Source: Fimbriimonas ginsengisoli Gsoil 348 (GTDB taxonomy: Bacteria; Armatimonadota; Fimbriimonadia; Fimbriimonadales; Fimbriimonadaceae). From it: DNA of 53,528 nt. The stretch lies in contig CAMCVK010000017.1 of the NCBI GenBank assembly GCA_945881865.1, positions 1 through 53,528 of the forward strand. The letters are read 5' to 3'. Position numbers and translations under genes: made by a program. Below the pieces are notes generated by a model. It was not told where the DNA came from. It saw only the letters and a program-made list of their open reading frames with translations, and did not search any database. Of the stretch, positions 35,463-47,967 are shown piece by piece (position 1 is the first letter of the stretch; each line of letters begins with the position of its first letter).

Positions 35463-36320
35463 TTAGGACTTACCGGCGGCGACCACGATACCGGTCACGA
35501 CCTGAGGCTTCTTGGCGCCGAGTCGCGACAGTTTGAAGCCGACCTTATTTCGCACCAAATACTTGATGAAAATGTTGTCGCCGGAGATCTCGTAGCCGTC
35601 TGGGCTGTCGTACTTCATCAAGATCGTCTTGAAATCGGCTCCAAAGGAAACTCCCTTAGCCGTCTTGACGGCGGGGTCCTGGAGGCCGATGGCTTCGATC
35701 TGAACAACTCGACCCATTCGGTCGATGATGAAGGCGTACTTGGAAGCCTTTCGGTTGTAAACCCATCGCGTGAGGGTTACGCGCGTTCCGGAACCTGCGT
35801 TGGACGGAGCACCTGCTCCGCCGCCCGCTCCGCGACCCGCACCTGGGAATCCACCGGCGCCCGGATTGAACTGGCCACCAGCACCTCCAGGACCCGATCC
35901 CGGAGGAGCGAGAGCAGGAGCTGCCGACTGTCGGAACTGCTCATCGGTGAATGAAAAGTCTCCGAACGAGAAGTCTGCGTCGCCACTATTCGCCCCGCCA
36001 CCTCGGCCTGGGCCGCCAAAGCCACCCGGAGGGCCACCGAAGCCACCCGGTCCGGGTGCTCCGCCGCCGAAGCCAGGGTTGCCTCGGCCGCCTACAGGAG
36101 CACCACCACCTGCGCCGCCGCCAAACGCGGCGTTCCCGCCGAGATTGATCGGCTGAACTTCGTCAGGCGTGCCGTACTTCCGTAGAACTACCTTGCTGCT
36201 ATCAAAAATCTTGATGCCGATAAGGCCTCGCTCCGCGCTGACTTTCTGTGCGTCTGCAAGCGACACCAGCGAAAGTGCGCTCAGCAACGTGAATGCCTGA
36301 CCAATTAACCTCGTATTCAA
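35463..36320 (-). CDS. Secreted Gly/Pro-rich protein with two BamE/SmpA-like repeats
   Basis: The 285-residue product begins with a signal peptide (about 1-24, TLLSALSLVSLADA). Residues 32-55 (GLIGIKIFDSSKVVLRKYGT...) and 223-246 (GVSFGADFKTILMKYDSP...) look like two copies of one unit of the BamE/SmpA-like type. Between them, residues 61-180 are low-complexity and Gly/Pro-rich (GGFGGPPGGFGGPGRGGG). The second half has ordinary strands (TRWVYNRKASKYAFIID). It may bind the outer envelope or scaffold an assembly; function is unknown. It lies upstream of dnaG by 17 bases on the same strand. Confidence 0.8.
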   Translation of the reverse strand: MNTRLIGQAFTLLSALSLVSLADAQKVSAERGLIGIKIFDSSKVVLRKYGTPDEVQPINLGGNAAFGGGAGGGAPVGGRGNPGFGGGAPGPGGFGGPPGGFGGPGRGGGANSGDADFSFGDFSFTDEQFRQSAAPALAPPGSGPGGAGGQFNPGAGGFPGAGRGAGGGAGAPSNAGSGTRVTLTRWVYNRKASKYAFIIDRMGRVVQIEAIGLQDPAVKTAKGVSFGADFKTILMKYDSPDGYEISGDNIFIKYLVRNKVGFKLSRLGAKKPQVVTGIVVAAGKS

Positions 36321-36481
36321 CGGTTTTCCTTCCTTATCTGAAAAGGGCGAAATTATCCACCCTGGTTCCTCTACATAAGACGTAGGCCCTTCGTTGAATC
36401 GTCACAGTTACCCACGAGCTTGTCGGGTATGTTCACACCAAACACCCGTGGTTTCACAACCTAACGGATGGAGGAAAAACA

Positions 36482-36805
36482 ATGGCAGCAAACCTAGCAA
36501 TCAACAGCGCCGACTTTCAAGAGAAAGTCTTGAACTCCGACGTTCCCGTTCTCGTCGACTTTTGGGCCCCTTGGTGCGGCCCCTGCCGCGCAATCGGCCC
36601 GATCATCGAAGAGCTCTCGGCCGACTACGCCGACCGCGCCAAGGTCTTCAAGCTTGACGTTGACGTCGACGGCGACATCGCCGCTCAGTTCAACGTCACC
36701 AGCATCCCGGCCGTCAAGGTATTCAAGGGCGGCAAGGTTGTCGCCGAGCGCGTCGGCGTCGCATCGAAGAAAGACTTCGCCGCGATGATCGACTCGGCTA
36801 TCTAA
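36482..36805 (+). CDS. trxA: Thioredoxin
   Basis: The 107-residue protein is a classical thioredoxin: VPVLVDFWAPWCGPCRAIGP with the redox pair Cys32/Cys35, FKLDVDVDGDIAAQFNVTSIPAVKVF with the cis-proline in TSIPA, and GGKVVAERVGV. It reduces protein disulfides, with thioredoxin reductase elsewhere. A strong GGAGG sits just before the ATG. A clean intrinsic terminator follows, so it is transcribed alone. It diverges from the Gly-rich secreted protein gene. Confidence 0.97.
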   Translation: MAANLAINSADFQEKVLNSDVPVLVDFWAPWCGPCRAIGPIIEELSADYADRAKVFKLDVDVDGDIAAQFNVTSIPAVKVFKGGKVVAERVGVASKKDFAAMIDSAI

Positions 36806-36813
36806 ACCCCCGT

Positions 36814-36853
36814 GCCCGGCGCTACTTCTTCGGAAGTTTCGCCGGGCTTTTTT
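36814..36853 (+). terminator. Intrinsic terminator after trxA
   Basis: An 8-bp stem GCCCGGCG (36814-36821) with CGCCGGGC (36840-36847) is followed by six T residues. Confidence 0.9.
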
Positions 36854-36873
36854 GTGTCTTAATTGTTCTGGAA

Positions 36874-38499
36874 ATGGACAGCCCTACTGAGTCCGGCGTT
36901 AAGTCTTCGGACGTCGCAAAAGGCAGTGTCATTCTCCTTGTTTGCCTTTTCCTCAGCCGGGTTTTAGGTCTCGTTCGCGATACGGTTCTCGCCGCGCAAT
37001 ACGGCATCTCGGACCAAAACGACGCCTACCGCATTGCGTTTGCGGTTCCCGACCTGATCTTCATGCTTCTGGCCGGCGGCGGTCTGAGTTCGGCCTTCAT
37101 CCCGGTTTTTGCCGACTACCTTCACACGGACCGCGAGGAAGAGGCCTGGCAAGTGTTTTCCGACGTCATCTTGGCGGTCCTCGTTGTCGTCTCGCTCCTG
37201 GTGATCGTCCTGGAGTTCCTGGTGCCAACGATCCTCACAGGCTACACGGCCGGAAGGCCCGAAATCCGCGCTGATGCAATCCTCATGAGCCGGATCTTGC
37301 TGCCGGCTCAGATTGCCTTCATGGTCGGCTCGGTCTTTTTTGGCGCACTCTACGCGCAGAAGAAGTTCCTGATTCCGGCTATCGTGCCGAATGTTTATAA
37401 TGTCAGCATCATCACGGGCGCGCTCATTGGCCCGCATGTATATGGTGGTGGCATCAAAGCGGCGGCAATCGGCGCGCTGGTGGGCGCCGTCATCGGGAAT
37501 ATCATCCTTCCGCTCTTGGTGTTTCGGAAAATCGGTGGCCGCTTTCGACCTAGTTTCACGTTCAAGCACCCTGGCGTAAAACGCTTTTTCATCCTGTTGC
37601 TTCCGATCATCCTCGGGTTCTCGCTGAGCGCAGTTCTCGGGCTGGTATCGCAGTACTTTGCAACACCGTACGGTGAAGGGGCCAACACGTCGGTTTCGGC
37701 TGCGAGCACCATCATGCAGGCTCCGGTCGGAATCTTCGGTCAGTCACTTGCCCTCGCAATTTTTCCCGTGCTGGCCCAGTTCGTTGCCCAGAAGAGGATG
37801 GATCTCTACCGAGATCAAATCAGCAAGACGCTCCGCACGGCGATGTTCATTGCCATCCCGTCGGCAATCTTCATGGCGGCGATGGCCGAATTTCTTGCCC
37901 ACGCGCTCTACGGCTACGGGCAAGCCTCTGGAGAGGTTGAAAAGCTGGCGCTGATCGCGAACCTCGTCCGGGTGTATGCCGTTGGTGTGCCGTTCTGGAT
38001 CGCACAATCCATTCTCATCCGGGGCTTCTTTAGTCTGCACCAGACCCTCAAGCCGGTTGTAATGGGAACGATCGCAACGGTTGTCTTCATCGGTCTGTGC
38101 CTTGGAGTGAAATTTGCGCCGGTTGGCACGACCGCCGAGCGACTGCTCTCACTAGCTTGGGCGGCAAATATCTCTGTCGCCGTGCTGACCGCCGCCCTCT
38201 ACCTTTCTCTTGAGAAGCTGGTCGGCAAACTGGACTTCAAGGGGATCGCCATCACCACCGGAAAGTCGATGATCGCGGCCGGAGTTGCCGGCGCCCTGAT
38301 ATTCGGCGGGACCTACCTGTTCAACATTAATAGCAAGACGATGGTGTTCACGTTCGTCTTGCTCGCCGTGGCCATCGGCGGTGGCATTTTCGCCGGAATC
38401 TGCAAATCCCTCAAGATGCCCGAGACCGAGTATCTGGACCGCATGTTCGCCAAAATGGACAAAATGGCGGCCCGGTTCAAGAAGAAGCCAACGGCCTAG
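36874..38499 (+). CDS. murJ: Lipid II flippase MurJ (MOP superfamily)
   Basis: The 541-residue membrane protein has about 14 transmembrane helices and the MurJ signatures: SVILLVCLFLSRVLGLVRDT, FAVPDLIFMLLAGGGLSSAFIPVF, LMSRILLPAQIAFMVGSVFFGALYAQKKF, PIILGFSLSAVLGLVSQYFAT and STIMQAPVGIFGQSLALAIFPVLAQ. It flips lipid II for peptidoglycan synthesis. The C-terminus ends in a basic tail (RFKKKPTA). The thiolase gene starts 22 bases after the stop, probably in the same transcript. Confidence 0.95.
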   Translation: MDSPTESGVKSSDVAKGSVILLVCLFLSRVLGLVRDTVLAAQYGISDQNDAYRIAFAVPDLIFMLLAGGGLSSAFIPVFADYLHTDREEEAWQVFSDVILAVLVVVSLLVIVLEFLVPTILTGYTAGRPEIRADAILMSRILLPAQIAFMVGSVFFGALYAQKKFLIPAIVPNVYNVSIITGALIGPHVYGGGIKAAAIGALVGAVIGNIILPLLVFRKIGGRFRPSFTFKHPGVKRFFILLLPIILGFSLSAVLGLVSQYFATPYGEGANTSVSAASTIMQAPVGIFGQSLALAIFPVLAQFVAQKRMDLYRDQISKTLRTAMFIAIPSAIFMAAMAEFLAHALYGYGQASGEVEKLALIANLVRVYAVGVPFWIAQSILIRGFFSLHQTLKPVVMGTIATVVFIGLCLGVKFAPVGTTAERLLSLAWAANISVAVLTAALYLSLEKLVGKLDFKGIAITTGKSMIAAGVAGALIFGGTYLFNINSKTMVFTFVLLAVAIGGGIFAGICKSLKMPETEYLDRMFAKMDKMAARFKKKPTA

Positions 38500-38521
38500 A
38501 CCCGCGCGGTACCCTAGCCAA

Positions 38522-39700
38522 ATGGAACAAGCCGTCATCGTGGCCGGTTGCCGAACCCCCATCGGGGCATTCGGCGGAGCCCTTTCTTCCCTTTCCGCTC
38601 CGCAACTTGGCTCGATCGCCGTTCGAGAAGCCCTGCTTCGGGCCGGAGTTGCCGCGGAAGACGTCGAAGAGGTGATTCTTGGCTGCGTCCTCACGGGAGG
38701 AATGGGCCAGGCTCCCGCCCGACAAGCCGCACTTGGCGGCGGCGTTCCGAACTCGGTTCCGTGCCTCACCATTAACAAGGTCTGCGGCTCCGGCATGAAA
38801 GCCGTGATGCTCGCCGACCGTGCCATCCGCGCCGGAGATCTTAAGATCGCCGTCGCCGGCGGAATGGAGTCGATGTCGAACGCGATGTATGCCCTGGAAA
38901 AAGCCCGCACCGGCTACCGAATGGGTAACGGCACGCTCCTCGACCTCATGATCCACGACGGCCTATGGGACCCCTACAATAACTGCCATATGGGGAACTG
39001 CGGGGACGCGACCGCCGCCGCCGAGGGATTCGAGCGCGAGGCTCTTGATGCGTTTTCGGCGGAAAGCTTGCGCCGTGCCCTTGCCGCCCAGGCGAACGGC
39101 TTCTTTGCCGAGGAGATCGTACCGGTCACGATTCCCGCCAAGAAGGGTGACCCAGTCGTGGTGGACACCGACGAACAGCCTTCCAAGGGAAATCCGTCTA
39201 AACTGCCCACGCTTCGACCTGCGTTTTCGAAAGACGGCGTGACGACCGCCGGCAACGCGAGTTCCATCAACGATGGCGCGGCCGCACTCGTCGTGATGGC
39301 GGAGTCGGAGGCAAACCGACGCGGGCTTACGATTCTAGCGAAGATTGCGGGCGCAGCCGAAGTTGCGCAGGCTCCGGAGTGGTTCACGACCGCCCCGAGC
39401 AAAGCGATCGAGAAGCTGCTTGGGCAGAAGCAACTGACCGTCGCGGACATTGATCTTTTCGAGGTGAACGAGGCGTTTGCCGTGGTTGCGATGTCCGCCG
39501 CGCAGCATCTCGCGATCCCAAGCGAGAAGCTCAATGTGAACGGTGGCGCCGTGGCAATCGGCCATCCGATCGGAATGACCGGTGCCCGCTTGATCCTCAC
39601 CGCGATCCACGAACTTCGCCGACGCGGTGGCCGATACGCAATCGCTACGCCGTGCATCGGCGGTGGTGAGGCGACCGCGATCCTCTTGGAAGCCGCCTGA
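38522..39700 (+). CDS. Acetyl-CoA acetyltransferase (thiolase)
   Basis: The 392-residue thiolase has the nucleophile Cys88 (INKVCGSGMKA), the NEAFA motif (FEVNEAFAVVAMSAAQH), His348 (AIGHPIGMTGAR) and the second cysteine Cys378 (CIGGGEATA). It condenses two acetyl-CoA to acetoacetyl-CoA or runs in the degradative direction. No other beta-oxidation or PHB gene is adjacent. The open frame reaches back into murJ in another frame; homology begins at the ATG at 38522. Confidence 0.94.
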   Translation: MEQAVIVAGCRTPIGAFGGALSSLSAPQLGSIAVREALLRAGVAAEDVEEVILGCVLTGGMGQAPARQAALGGGVPNSVPCLTINKVCGSGMKAVMLADRAIRAGDLKIAVAGGMESMSNAMYALEKARTGYRMGNGTLLDLMIHDGLWDPYNNCHMGNCGDATAAAEGFEREALDAFSAESLRRALAAQANGFFAEEIVPVTIPAKKGDPVVVDTDEQPSKGNPSKLPTLRPAFSKDGVTTAGNASSINDGAAALVVMAESEANRRGLTILAKIAGAAEVAQAPEWFTTAPSKAIEKLLGQKQLTVADIDLFEVNEAFAVVAMSAAQHLAIPSEKLNVNGGAVAIGHPIGMTGARLILTAIHELRRRGGRYAIATPCIGGGEATAILLEAA

Positions 39701-39750
39701 ACCCGGCCCGCCAACCGGCGGGCATGTCACAATTTTCATTCGCCCGCATC

Positions 39751-41229
39751 ATGAAGATCCTCTTTGCCTCCGCCGAAGTTGCCCCGTTTGCCAAGGTAGG
39801 CGGGCTTGCCGACGTGGCCGGGTCACTGCCAAAGGCACTCGCCGCGCGCGGCCACGAGGTGAAAGTGTTGCTTCCCCGGTACGGCATGATCGATGCCGAC
39901 CCGCGCTGGCGACTGACTGAGCTTGTTTCGAATTTACGGGTTCGGATGAACCCGCTTTGGGAGGAAACGGCGTCGTATGCCGAGATGACGCTCGGCGGCG
40001 TTACGTTTGGATTTATCGGTACCGACCGCTGGTATCCGCCCGCCGTCGATAGCGCATCGCTCTATCAGCCTGGCGGCGACCAACATCTTTTCTTCAGTGA
40101 GGCCGTTCTTGCCGTCTCCCGGCAAACCGGCTGGATACCGGACGTTATCCACTCGAACGACTGGCACACCGGCTTTATCCCTGTGCTGATGCGGGAGAAG
40201 TACCCGGCCAACTGGTCCCGCACGGCAGCCATCTTCACCATTCACAACCTTGCCTACCAGGGCGAATTCGGCCCCGAAGTCTTGGATCACCTTGCCTTGC
40301 CGGGCTCGCTGTTCACGCCGGACCGGTGCGAGGCCTGGGGCCGAGTCAACTTTATCAAGTCCGGTGCGGTGTACGCGGACATCACCAGCACCGTAAGCCC
40401 GACCTACGCGCGCGAGATCCAAACCCCAGCTTACGGCTGCGCGCTCGATGGGCTGATGCGGCATCTCGCGGACCATCGCCGTCTGGAGGGCATCCTGAAC
40501 GGCATCGACCTCGCGACGTTCAATCCGGCCGAAGACCCGGCTATTCCGGCGGCGTTTTCGCGCGACGACCTGAACGGAAAGGCGACTTGCCGAGCGGAGC
40601 TTTTGAAGGAGCTCGGGCTTCCACTCATCGAAGGCGCGCCTCTCATGGGGGTCGTCAGCCGGGTCAGCAGCCAAAAGGGCATGGATTTGATGCTGGCCGC
40701 CATCGATGCCTTCCCGGATGTTCCCGTGCAGTTTGTCGTTCAAGGCCTGGGCGAGCCGGACCTCGCCGCCGGATTCCGTGCCGCCGCCCACCGGCACCCG
40801 AACCACATCGCCTTCGTCGAGCGCTTCGATGCGGACCTTGCCCAGCGAATCTATGCCGGGTGTGATCTGTTCCTGATGCCGAGCTCTTTCGAGCCGTGTG
40901 GCCTCGGGCAGATGATCGCGATGCGATACGGAACGCTGCCGATCGTTCGCGCCACCGGTGGACTTGCCGACACGGTCACCGAAGGACAAGACGGCTTTGT
41001 GTTTTCCGACCGAAATCCCGGTGCGATGCTGGGCGCGATTCTTCGCGCGGTTCACCTGTACCGACGACCGGCAGAGTTTGCGCGTATTCGCGCCAACGCC
41101 ATGGCCCGCGACTTCGGCTGGAAGCAAAGCGCAGCGGAGTATGAACTGATGTACACCGACGCCGTTGCGCGCCGAACACGCTTCAACCCTCCGGTTCCGG
41201 TCGGTGCGTTCGCCGGTTCTGCAACGTAA
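39751..41229 (+). CDS. glgA: Glycogen synthase (ADP-glucose type)
   Basis: The 492-residue GT5 enzyme starts with MKILFASAEVAPFAKVGGLADV; Lys15 of KVGG binds ADP-glucose. It also has IHSNDWHTGFIPVLM, FTIHNLAYQGEFG, FIKSGAVYADITSTVSPTYA, NGIDLATFNPAEDP, GVVSRVSSQKGMDL and the C-terminal motif MPSSFEPCGLGQMIAMRYGTLPIV (split over two stretches). An earlier ATG at 39724 adds 9 residues without homology. It overlaps the 3' end of convergent queG by 47 bases. glgB and glgC are not in the window. Confidence 0.95.
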   Translation: MKILFASAEVAPFAKVGGLADVAGSLPKALAARGHEVKVLLPRYGMIDADPRWRLTELVSNLRVRMNPLWEETASYAEMTLGGVTFGFIGTDRWYPPAVDSASLYQPGGDQHLFFSEAVLAVSRQTGWIPDVIHSNDWHTGFIPVLMREKYPANWSRTAAIFTIHNLAYQGEFGPEVLDHLALPGSLFTPDRCEAWGRVNFIKSGAVYADITSTVSPTYAREIQTPAYGCALDGLMRHLADHRRLEGILNGIDLATFNPAEDPAIPAAFSRDDLNGKATCRAELLKELGLPLIEGAPLMGVVSRVSSQKGMDLMLAAIDAFPDVPVQFVVQGLGEPDLAAGFRAAAHRHPNHIAFVERFDADLAQRIYAGCDLFLMPSSFEPCGLGQMIAMRYGTLPIVRATGGLADTVTEGQDGFVFSDRNPGAMLGAILRAVHLYRRPAEFARIRANAMARDFGWKQSAAEYELMYTDAVARRTRFNPPVPVGAFAGSAT

Positions 41230-42163
41230 TCTTCGCGTTCCGGCGAATGCCTTCGAGGCCGGCCCGCCGCAACGGTGACCCGGGCGACACACGGTCCCAG
41301 TCGTCTTGGCCGATCACCGTGAGTTCGACCAGTGTCGGCCAAGAACGTTTCTTCAGGAGGTCTGGTTCGGTTGTTTCCGCCGCACGTAAAGGCTGAGACT
41401 CCCGGCGGGAGTTGAATGGGCATACATCCTGGCAGACGTCGCAACCGAAGGTCCAATCTTCCATTTTTGCTGCCAGAGTTGGATCAATCGGGCCTTCGTG
41501 CTCAATGGTGAGGTAGCTGATGCAATGCCGCGCATCGATCTGCCAGCGGTCGTCATCGAACACAATCGCCCCGGTTGGACAGGCTTCGATACAAGCACGG
41601 CAGTTGCCGCAACCTCCATGAACGGGGGCATCGGATTCGAAAGCCACGCTCGTCAGCACCAATCCAATGAAGAAATAGCTTCCCCGGCGGGAATCGATGA
41701 GCATGGTGTTCTTGCCAAACCAGCCCAAGCCCGCCAGCCAGGCAAAATCTCGCTCTAGAATCGGCGCCGAATCGACGCAAGACCGGCACTCGGCCTCGGG
41801 AAACTCGATCCGAATCCAGTCGGCAAGCCGGTCGAGCTTTGCCCGCATCACGCGGTGGTAATCCCGTCCAAGCGCATAGGTGGCGATTCTCGGATCGCCT
41901 TCAATCGGCTCGTTCGCCTGGGCGTAGTTCAGCGTTACCGCGACGACCGACTCCGCCGTGGGCAAGAGCTGTTTTGGATCGGAACGCAACTGAGCATGCC
42001 GCGACAAGTAGTCCATTGAGGCATGCCTGTCTGCGGCAATCCAGTCTTTGTACGCGGCAAAGTGGGGCGGCGGAATTGCCGGCGCGACGCCGACCGTCGC
42101 GAACCCGAGGGACCGGGCAAAAGCCTTTAGCGCGGCGGAATCAACCGGGCCAGAGTCACCCAC
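41183..42163 (-). CDS. queG: Epoxyqueuosine reductase
   Basis: The 326-residue protein matches QueG: a B12-binding N-terminal domain (FGWFGKNTMLID type string GLGWFGKNTMLI), then two 4Fe-4S motifs, CGNCRACIEACPTGAI and CDVCQDVCPFN. It performs the last step of queuosine synthesis, reducing epoxyqueuosine in the tRNA wobble base. The open frame reaches 42325, but the GTG at 42163, with GGAGGA just before it, starts the homology. It overlaps the end of ksgA by 37 bases (translational coupling) and the end of convergent glgA by 47 bases. Confidence 0.94.
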   Translation of the reverse strand: MGDSGPVDSAALKAFARSLGFATVGVAPAIPPPHFAAYKDWIAADRHASMDYLSRHAQLRSDPKQLLPTAESVVAVTLNYAQANEPIEGDPRIATYALGRDYHRVMRAKLDRLADWIRIEFPEAECRSCVDSAPILERDFAWLAGLGWFGKNTMLIDSRRGSYFFIGLVLTSVAFESDAPVHGGCGNCRACIEACPTGAIVFDDDRWQIDARHCISYLTIEHEGPIDPTLAAKMEDWTFGCDVCQDVCPFNSRRESQPLRAAETTEPDLLKKRSWPTLVELTVIGQDDWDRVSPGSPLRRAGLEGIRRNAKITLQNRRTHRPEPEG

Positions 42164-42981
42164 TGTTCCTCCGTTAGCTCCTGCGCACGCGCCATCTCGG
42201 TTAGCCCGGCCGATTCGATCCAACCTTCCGCGGTGAGTCGATCCACGCGGAGGCCGCCGGTAAAGTTGTTCACAAGGGTTTTTCGCCGCTGGGCGAATCC
42301 AAAATGCACCAGTCGGTCGAGCCACCGCTCAAACTCGGGCGACTCGTCGGAAATCCGGGGGGTGAGAACCAGCACCACCGAATCCACCTTTGGCGGCGGA
42401 TGGAACGCCTTCGCGGGAACGTCGATGAGGCGCTCAATGCTGAACTGCCGTTGCAGGACGACCGACAATGCTCCGCGCGCCGAGCCTCCCGGGCGGCTGA
42501 GAATTCGGGTCCCAACTTCGCGCTGCATCATCAAAACGGCCCGGGAGATCTCGGCGCGGGCGTCGGCGATTTTCGCCAGCAACGGACCGGTGATGTAGTA
42601 CGGCAGGTTGGAAACGATGGCCCGTGGCTGCGGAAGCGGACGCAGGATAGCGGCTAGGTCCGCCTGAAGGGCATCTTCAAAACGCACTTCTGCCGACGGC
42701 GCAGATTCCTTTAGGGCCGAGGCGACGCTTGTGTCTACTTCCAGCGCCACGTAGCGCTCGACGCGCTGCGACAGCGGGGACGTGAGAACGCCCGGCCCTG
42801 GGCCAATTTCCAGGACAGTCGCGAACGAAGCGGTGGCTTCCACGATGGATTCCACCGCGGATTCCGAAATGAGGAAGTGTTGGCCGAGAGACTTGTCGGC
42901 TTCCAAACCGTGCCGGGCCAGAAACTTTTTCAGCTGGCCCAGATCGGTGAGGTTAATTTGCTTTCCGAAGGACGTGAACAA
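42127..42981 (-). CDS. rsmA: 16S rRNA (adenine1518/1519-N6)-dimethyltransferase
   Basis: The product of about 284 residues is KsgA/RsmA: QLKKFLARHGLEADKSLGQHFL, VLEIGPGPGVLT (SAM motif I), YVALEVDTS, RFEDALQAD, IVSNLPYYITGPLL (NLPY catalytic motif) and FHPPPKVDSVVLVL. It dimethylates two adenines near the 3' end of 16S rRNA. The true start is not sharp. TTG at 42981 is used here; the upstream part of the open frame (to 43077) overlaps the 3D-domain gene and has no homology. The end overlaps queG. The 3D/G5-ksgA order recalls yabE-rnmV-ksgA of Bacillus and rpfB-ksgA of actinobacteria. Confidence 0.93.
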   Translation of the reverse strand: MFTSFGKQINLTDLGQLKKFLARHGLEADKSLGQHFLISESAVESIVEATASFATVLEIGPGPGVLTSPLSQRVERYVALEVDTSVASALKESAPSAEVRFEDALQADLAAILRPLPQPRAIVSNLPYYITGPLLAKIADARAEISRAVLMMQREVGTRILSRPGGSARGALSVVLQRQFSIERLIDVPAKAFHPPPKVDSVVLVLTPRISDESPEFERWLDRLVHFGFAQRRKTLVNNFTGGLRVDRLTAEGWIESAGLTEMARAQELTEEQWVTLARLIPPR

Positions 42982-43588
42982 CCACCTTTCGGCGACCAAA
43001 CTGTCGGGCCTGGCTCTTTGTCGGATAGCAGAGGTCGATGCGGTTGCCTTTGATCGCACCGCCGGTGTCGGAGGCAATGGCGAACCCGTATTTCTCCACG
43101 TATAGCAAGGTTCCCAGCGGAATCACTCGTCGGTCCACCGCGACGTGGCCGAAGCCTGCGCGCATCCCGTTGGCCGTGCGACCGGTGCCGCGCGACCCTC
43201 GGGGGTAAGGGTCATAGGCGCTTGCCTTCATCGTGAGCACCCTGCCACGCGTGAACGCACCACGGCTTGTCTGGAAGCCAGAACGGCTTACATAGAAGGT
43301 TGTTGGCTTGGGGGCGATTTTTTCAACCTCCACAAGCTCAGACGACGTAATTTTGCCGTCTACGATGGTGAGGTTGAACGTCGATTTTTCGACGCCATCC
43401 TTCCCGTCAGACACTTTTTTAATGCCTCCGGGTCGCACGGAACGATCAAACTCGTACCGCACCGACTTTGGAATGGACTTCGTCCGCACCTCTGTTCGGT
43501 ATTCAATTTTGCTTTCTTGACCCGGTGCACCGAATGCGGTGCCGGAACAAAAAAGGAACGTACCCACAAGTAGTGAGCAGTTGCGCAT
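42953..43588 (-). CDS. Secreted G5/3D-domain protein (YabE/RpfB-like)
   Basis: The 211-residue protein has a signal peptide (about 1-20, MRNCSLLVGTFLFCSGTAFG), a G5-like region (about 25-95, PKSVRYEFDRSVRPGGIKKVSDG, IVDGKITSSELVEVEKI) and a C-terminal 3D domain (about 110-211) with the three aspartates in ASAYDPYP, GHVAVDRRVIPLGT and ASDTGGAIKGNRIDLCY. 3D domains are lytic-transglycosylase-like and act on peptidoglycan. AGGAGG with good spacing precedes the ATG, and a strong promoter lies further up. It leads into ksgA with overlap. Confidence 0.93.
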   Translation of the reverse strand: MRNCSLLVGTFLFCSGTAFGAPGQESKIEYRTEVRTKSIPKSVRYEFDRSVRPGGIKKVSDGKDGVEKSTFNLTIVDGKITSSELVEVEKIAPKPTTFYVSRSGFQTSRGAFTRGRVLTMKASAYDPYPRGSRGTGRTANGMRAGFGHVAVDRRVIPLGTLLYVEKYGFAIASDTGGAIKGNRIDLCYPTKSQARQFGRRKVVVHVLRKAN

Positions 43589-43627
43589 TTGGAACCTCCT
43601 CTTGCCTAGCTGCTTGCTGACTCGTCT

Positions 43628-43657
43628 ATTATAGCGCGTCTTTTCCTAAGATTGCAA
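43628..43657 (-). promoter_or_regulatory. Promoter for the 3D-domain gene, ksgA and queG
   Basis: Minus strand TTGCAA (43652-43657), an 18-base spacer, TATAAT (43628-43633, perfect -10). The -10 overlaps the stop codon of the upstream lipoprotein gene, so this is an internal promoter within the long minus-strand run. Confidence 0.8.
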
Positions 43658-44518
43658 TGCGACTAACCTGGCACGGGGAAAACTCCGACGTTGTGTACAG
43701 CTCTGAGCCGTTCAAGCTATACGTTATTGCCTCTCCTTGATTGTCAAAATTTGTTCGAATCTTCCGGGGTTCCTCTTTCCACCACTCGGCACCGGCGCTT
43801 TTCACCGGAAATTCGTAGGCCCCCATGTAGGTTCGGACAACGACATGTCGGCCATCCGGCGAGAATGCGCCTCCTGTTACCCTTCGCGATTCCTTGATGA
43901 AACCGCCCACCCGAAATTTTCCTAACTGCTTCAGCGTGTACTTTCCGCCGGCTTTTGGCGAGGAGAGAACATAAACCTGCGAGTCACCGGTTGACTTCGA
44001 AATGACGTAAATGTCACCCGTTTTCGGGTGCACGATGAGGGTTTCGGCGTTTTGCGGCCCGTTCGGGTACGTCAGCTCGTAAGTGGCGTCGGCCGAAACG
44101 TCGCGCGCGGTGCCGTCTGGCTCCGGAACCCGATAAACGAAAATCGACTTTCGGCGCTTTGAGTTGTCGCCGATGTCGCCCAGGAAGACGTACGGCACGC
44201 CATTCAGCTTTGCCGTGGCCATGTCCTCCCAGTCGACGTTTTTCGCGTTCGTCACCCGATATTCGTTTTTCACCGCTCCCTTCAGGTCGAACCGGAAGAA
44301 GCGGGCCGAATCGCCGCTGTCGTTGTGCGTGAAGTAGGTCTCGGAAACGCGGTAGCTGGGGGCCAATCCAGAAGATTCGGCCACCCGCTTGTCTCCGATG
44401 TTGAAGGCCGTCTCGGCCCGGCCAAACTCTCGCGGCCCGGAACCACCGGCAAACGCCGCGACTTCCCCACATCCGGCAACCACGAACCCAGCCGCCACCA
44501 CCAGCAAGAAGACCTTCA

Positions 44519-44519
<1 letters not shown>
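43629..44519 (-). CDS. Lipoprotein with beta-propeller-like repeats, function unknown
   Basis: The 296-residue protein has a lipoprotein signal (MKVFLLVVAAGFVVAGC, lipobox VAGC with Cys17). The rest looks beta-propeller-like, with repeated motifs: ESSGLAPSYRVSETYFTHND, YVFLGDIGDN, SIFVYRVPEP, NAETLIVHPKTGDIYVISKS and GGAFSPDGRHVVVRTYMGAYEF. It is exported and anchored to a membrane. No catalytic residues are evident. Its ATG overlaps the stop of the OGG-like gene by one base (TAATG), so it is translationally coupled. Confidence 0.85.
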
Positions 44520-47885
<3,366 letters not shown>

Positions 47886-47929
47886 GCCCAATTTTAGCAC
47901 TGGGTTTGGCCCGCGGCGAGGACCGTTTT

Positions 47930-47956
47930 GGGGCAGGCAAATCTGTTGCCCGCCCC
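47930..47956. repeat. Imperfect 11-bp inverted repeat between bfn and the Gfo/Idh gene
   Basis: GGGGCAGGCAA (47930-47940) pairs with TTGCCCGCCCC (47946-47956) with one mismatch-type position (A-C or G-T depending on strand). It could be a weak minus-strand terminator for the oxidoreductase gene, but it lacks a T-run. Confidence 0.5.
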
Positions 47957-47967
47957 GGATGGCAACG

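Noticed and set aside
35770-36156. A Pro-rich plus-strand protein of 128 codons
   Set aside because: It is the complement of the Gly-rich segment of the secreted protein on the other strand.
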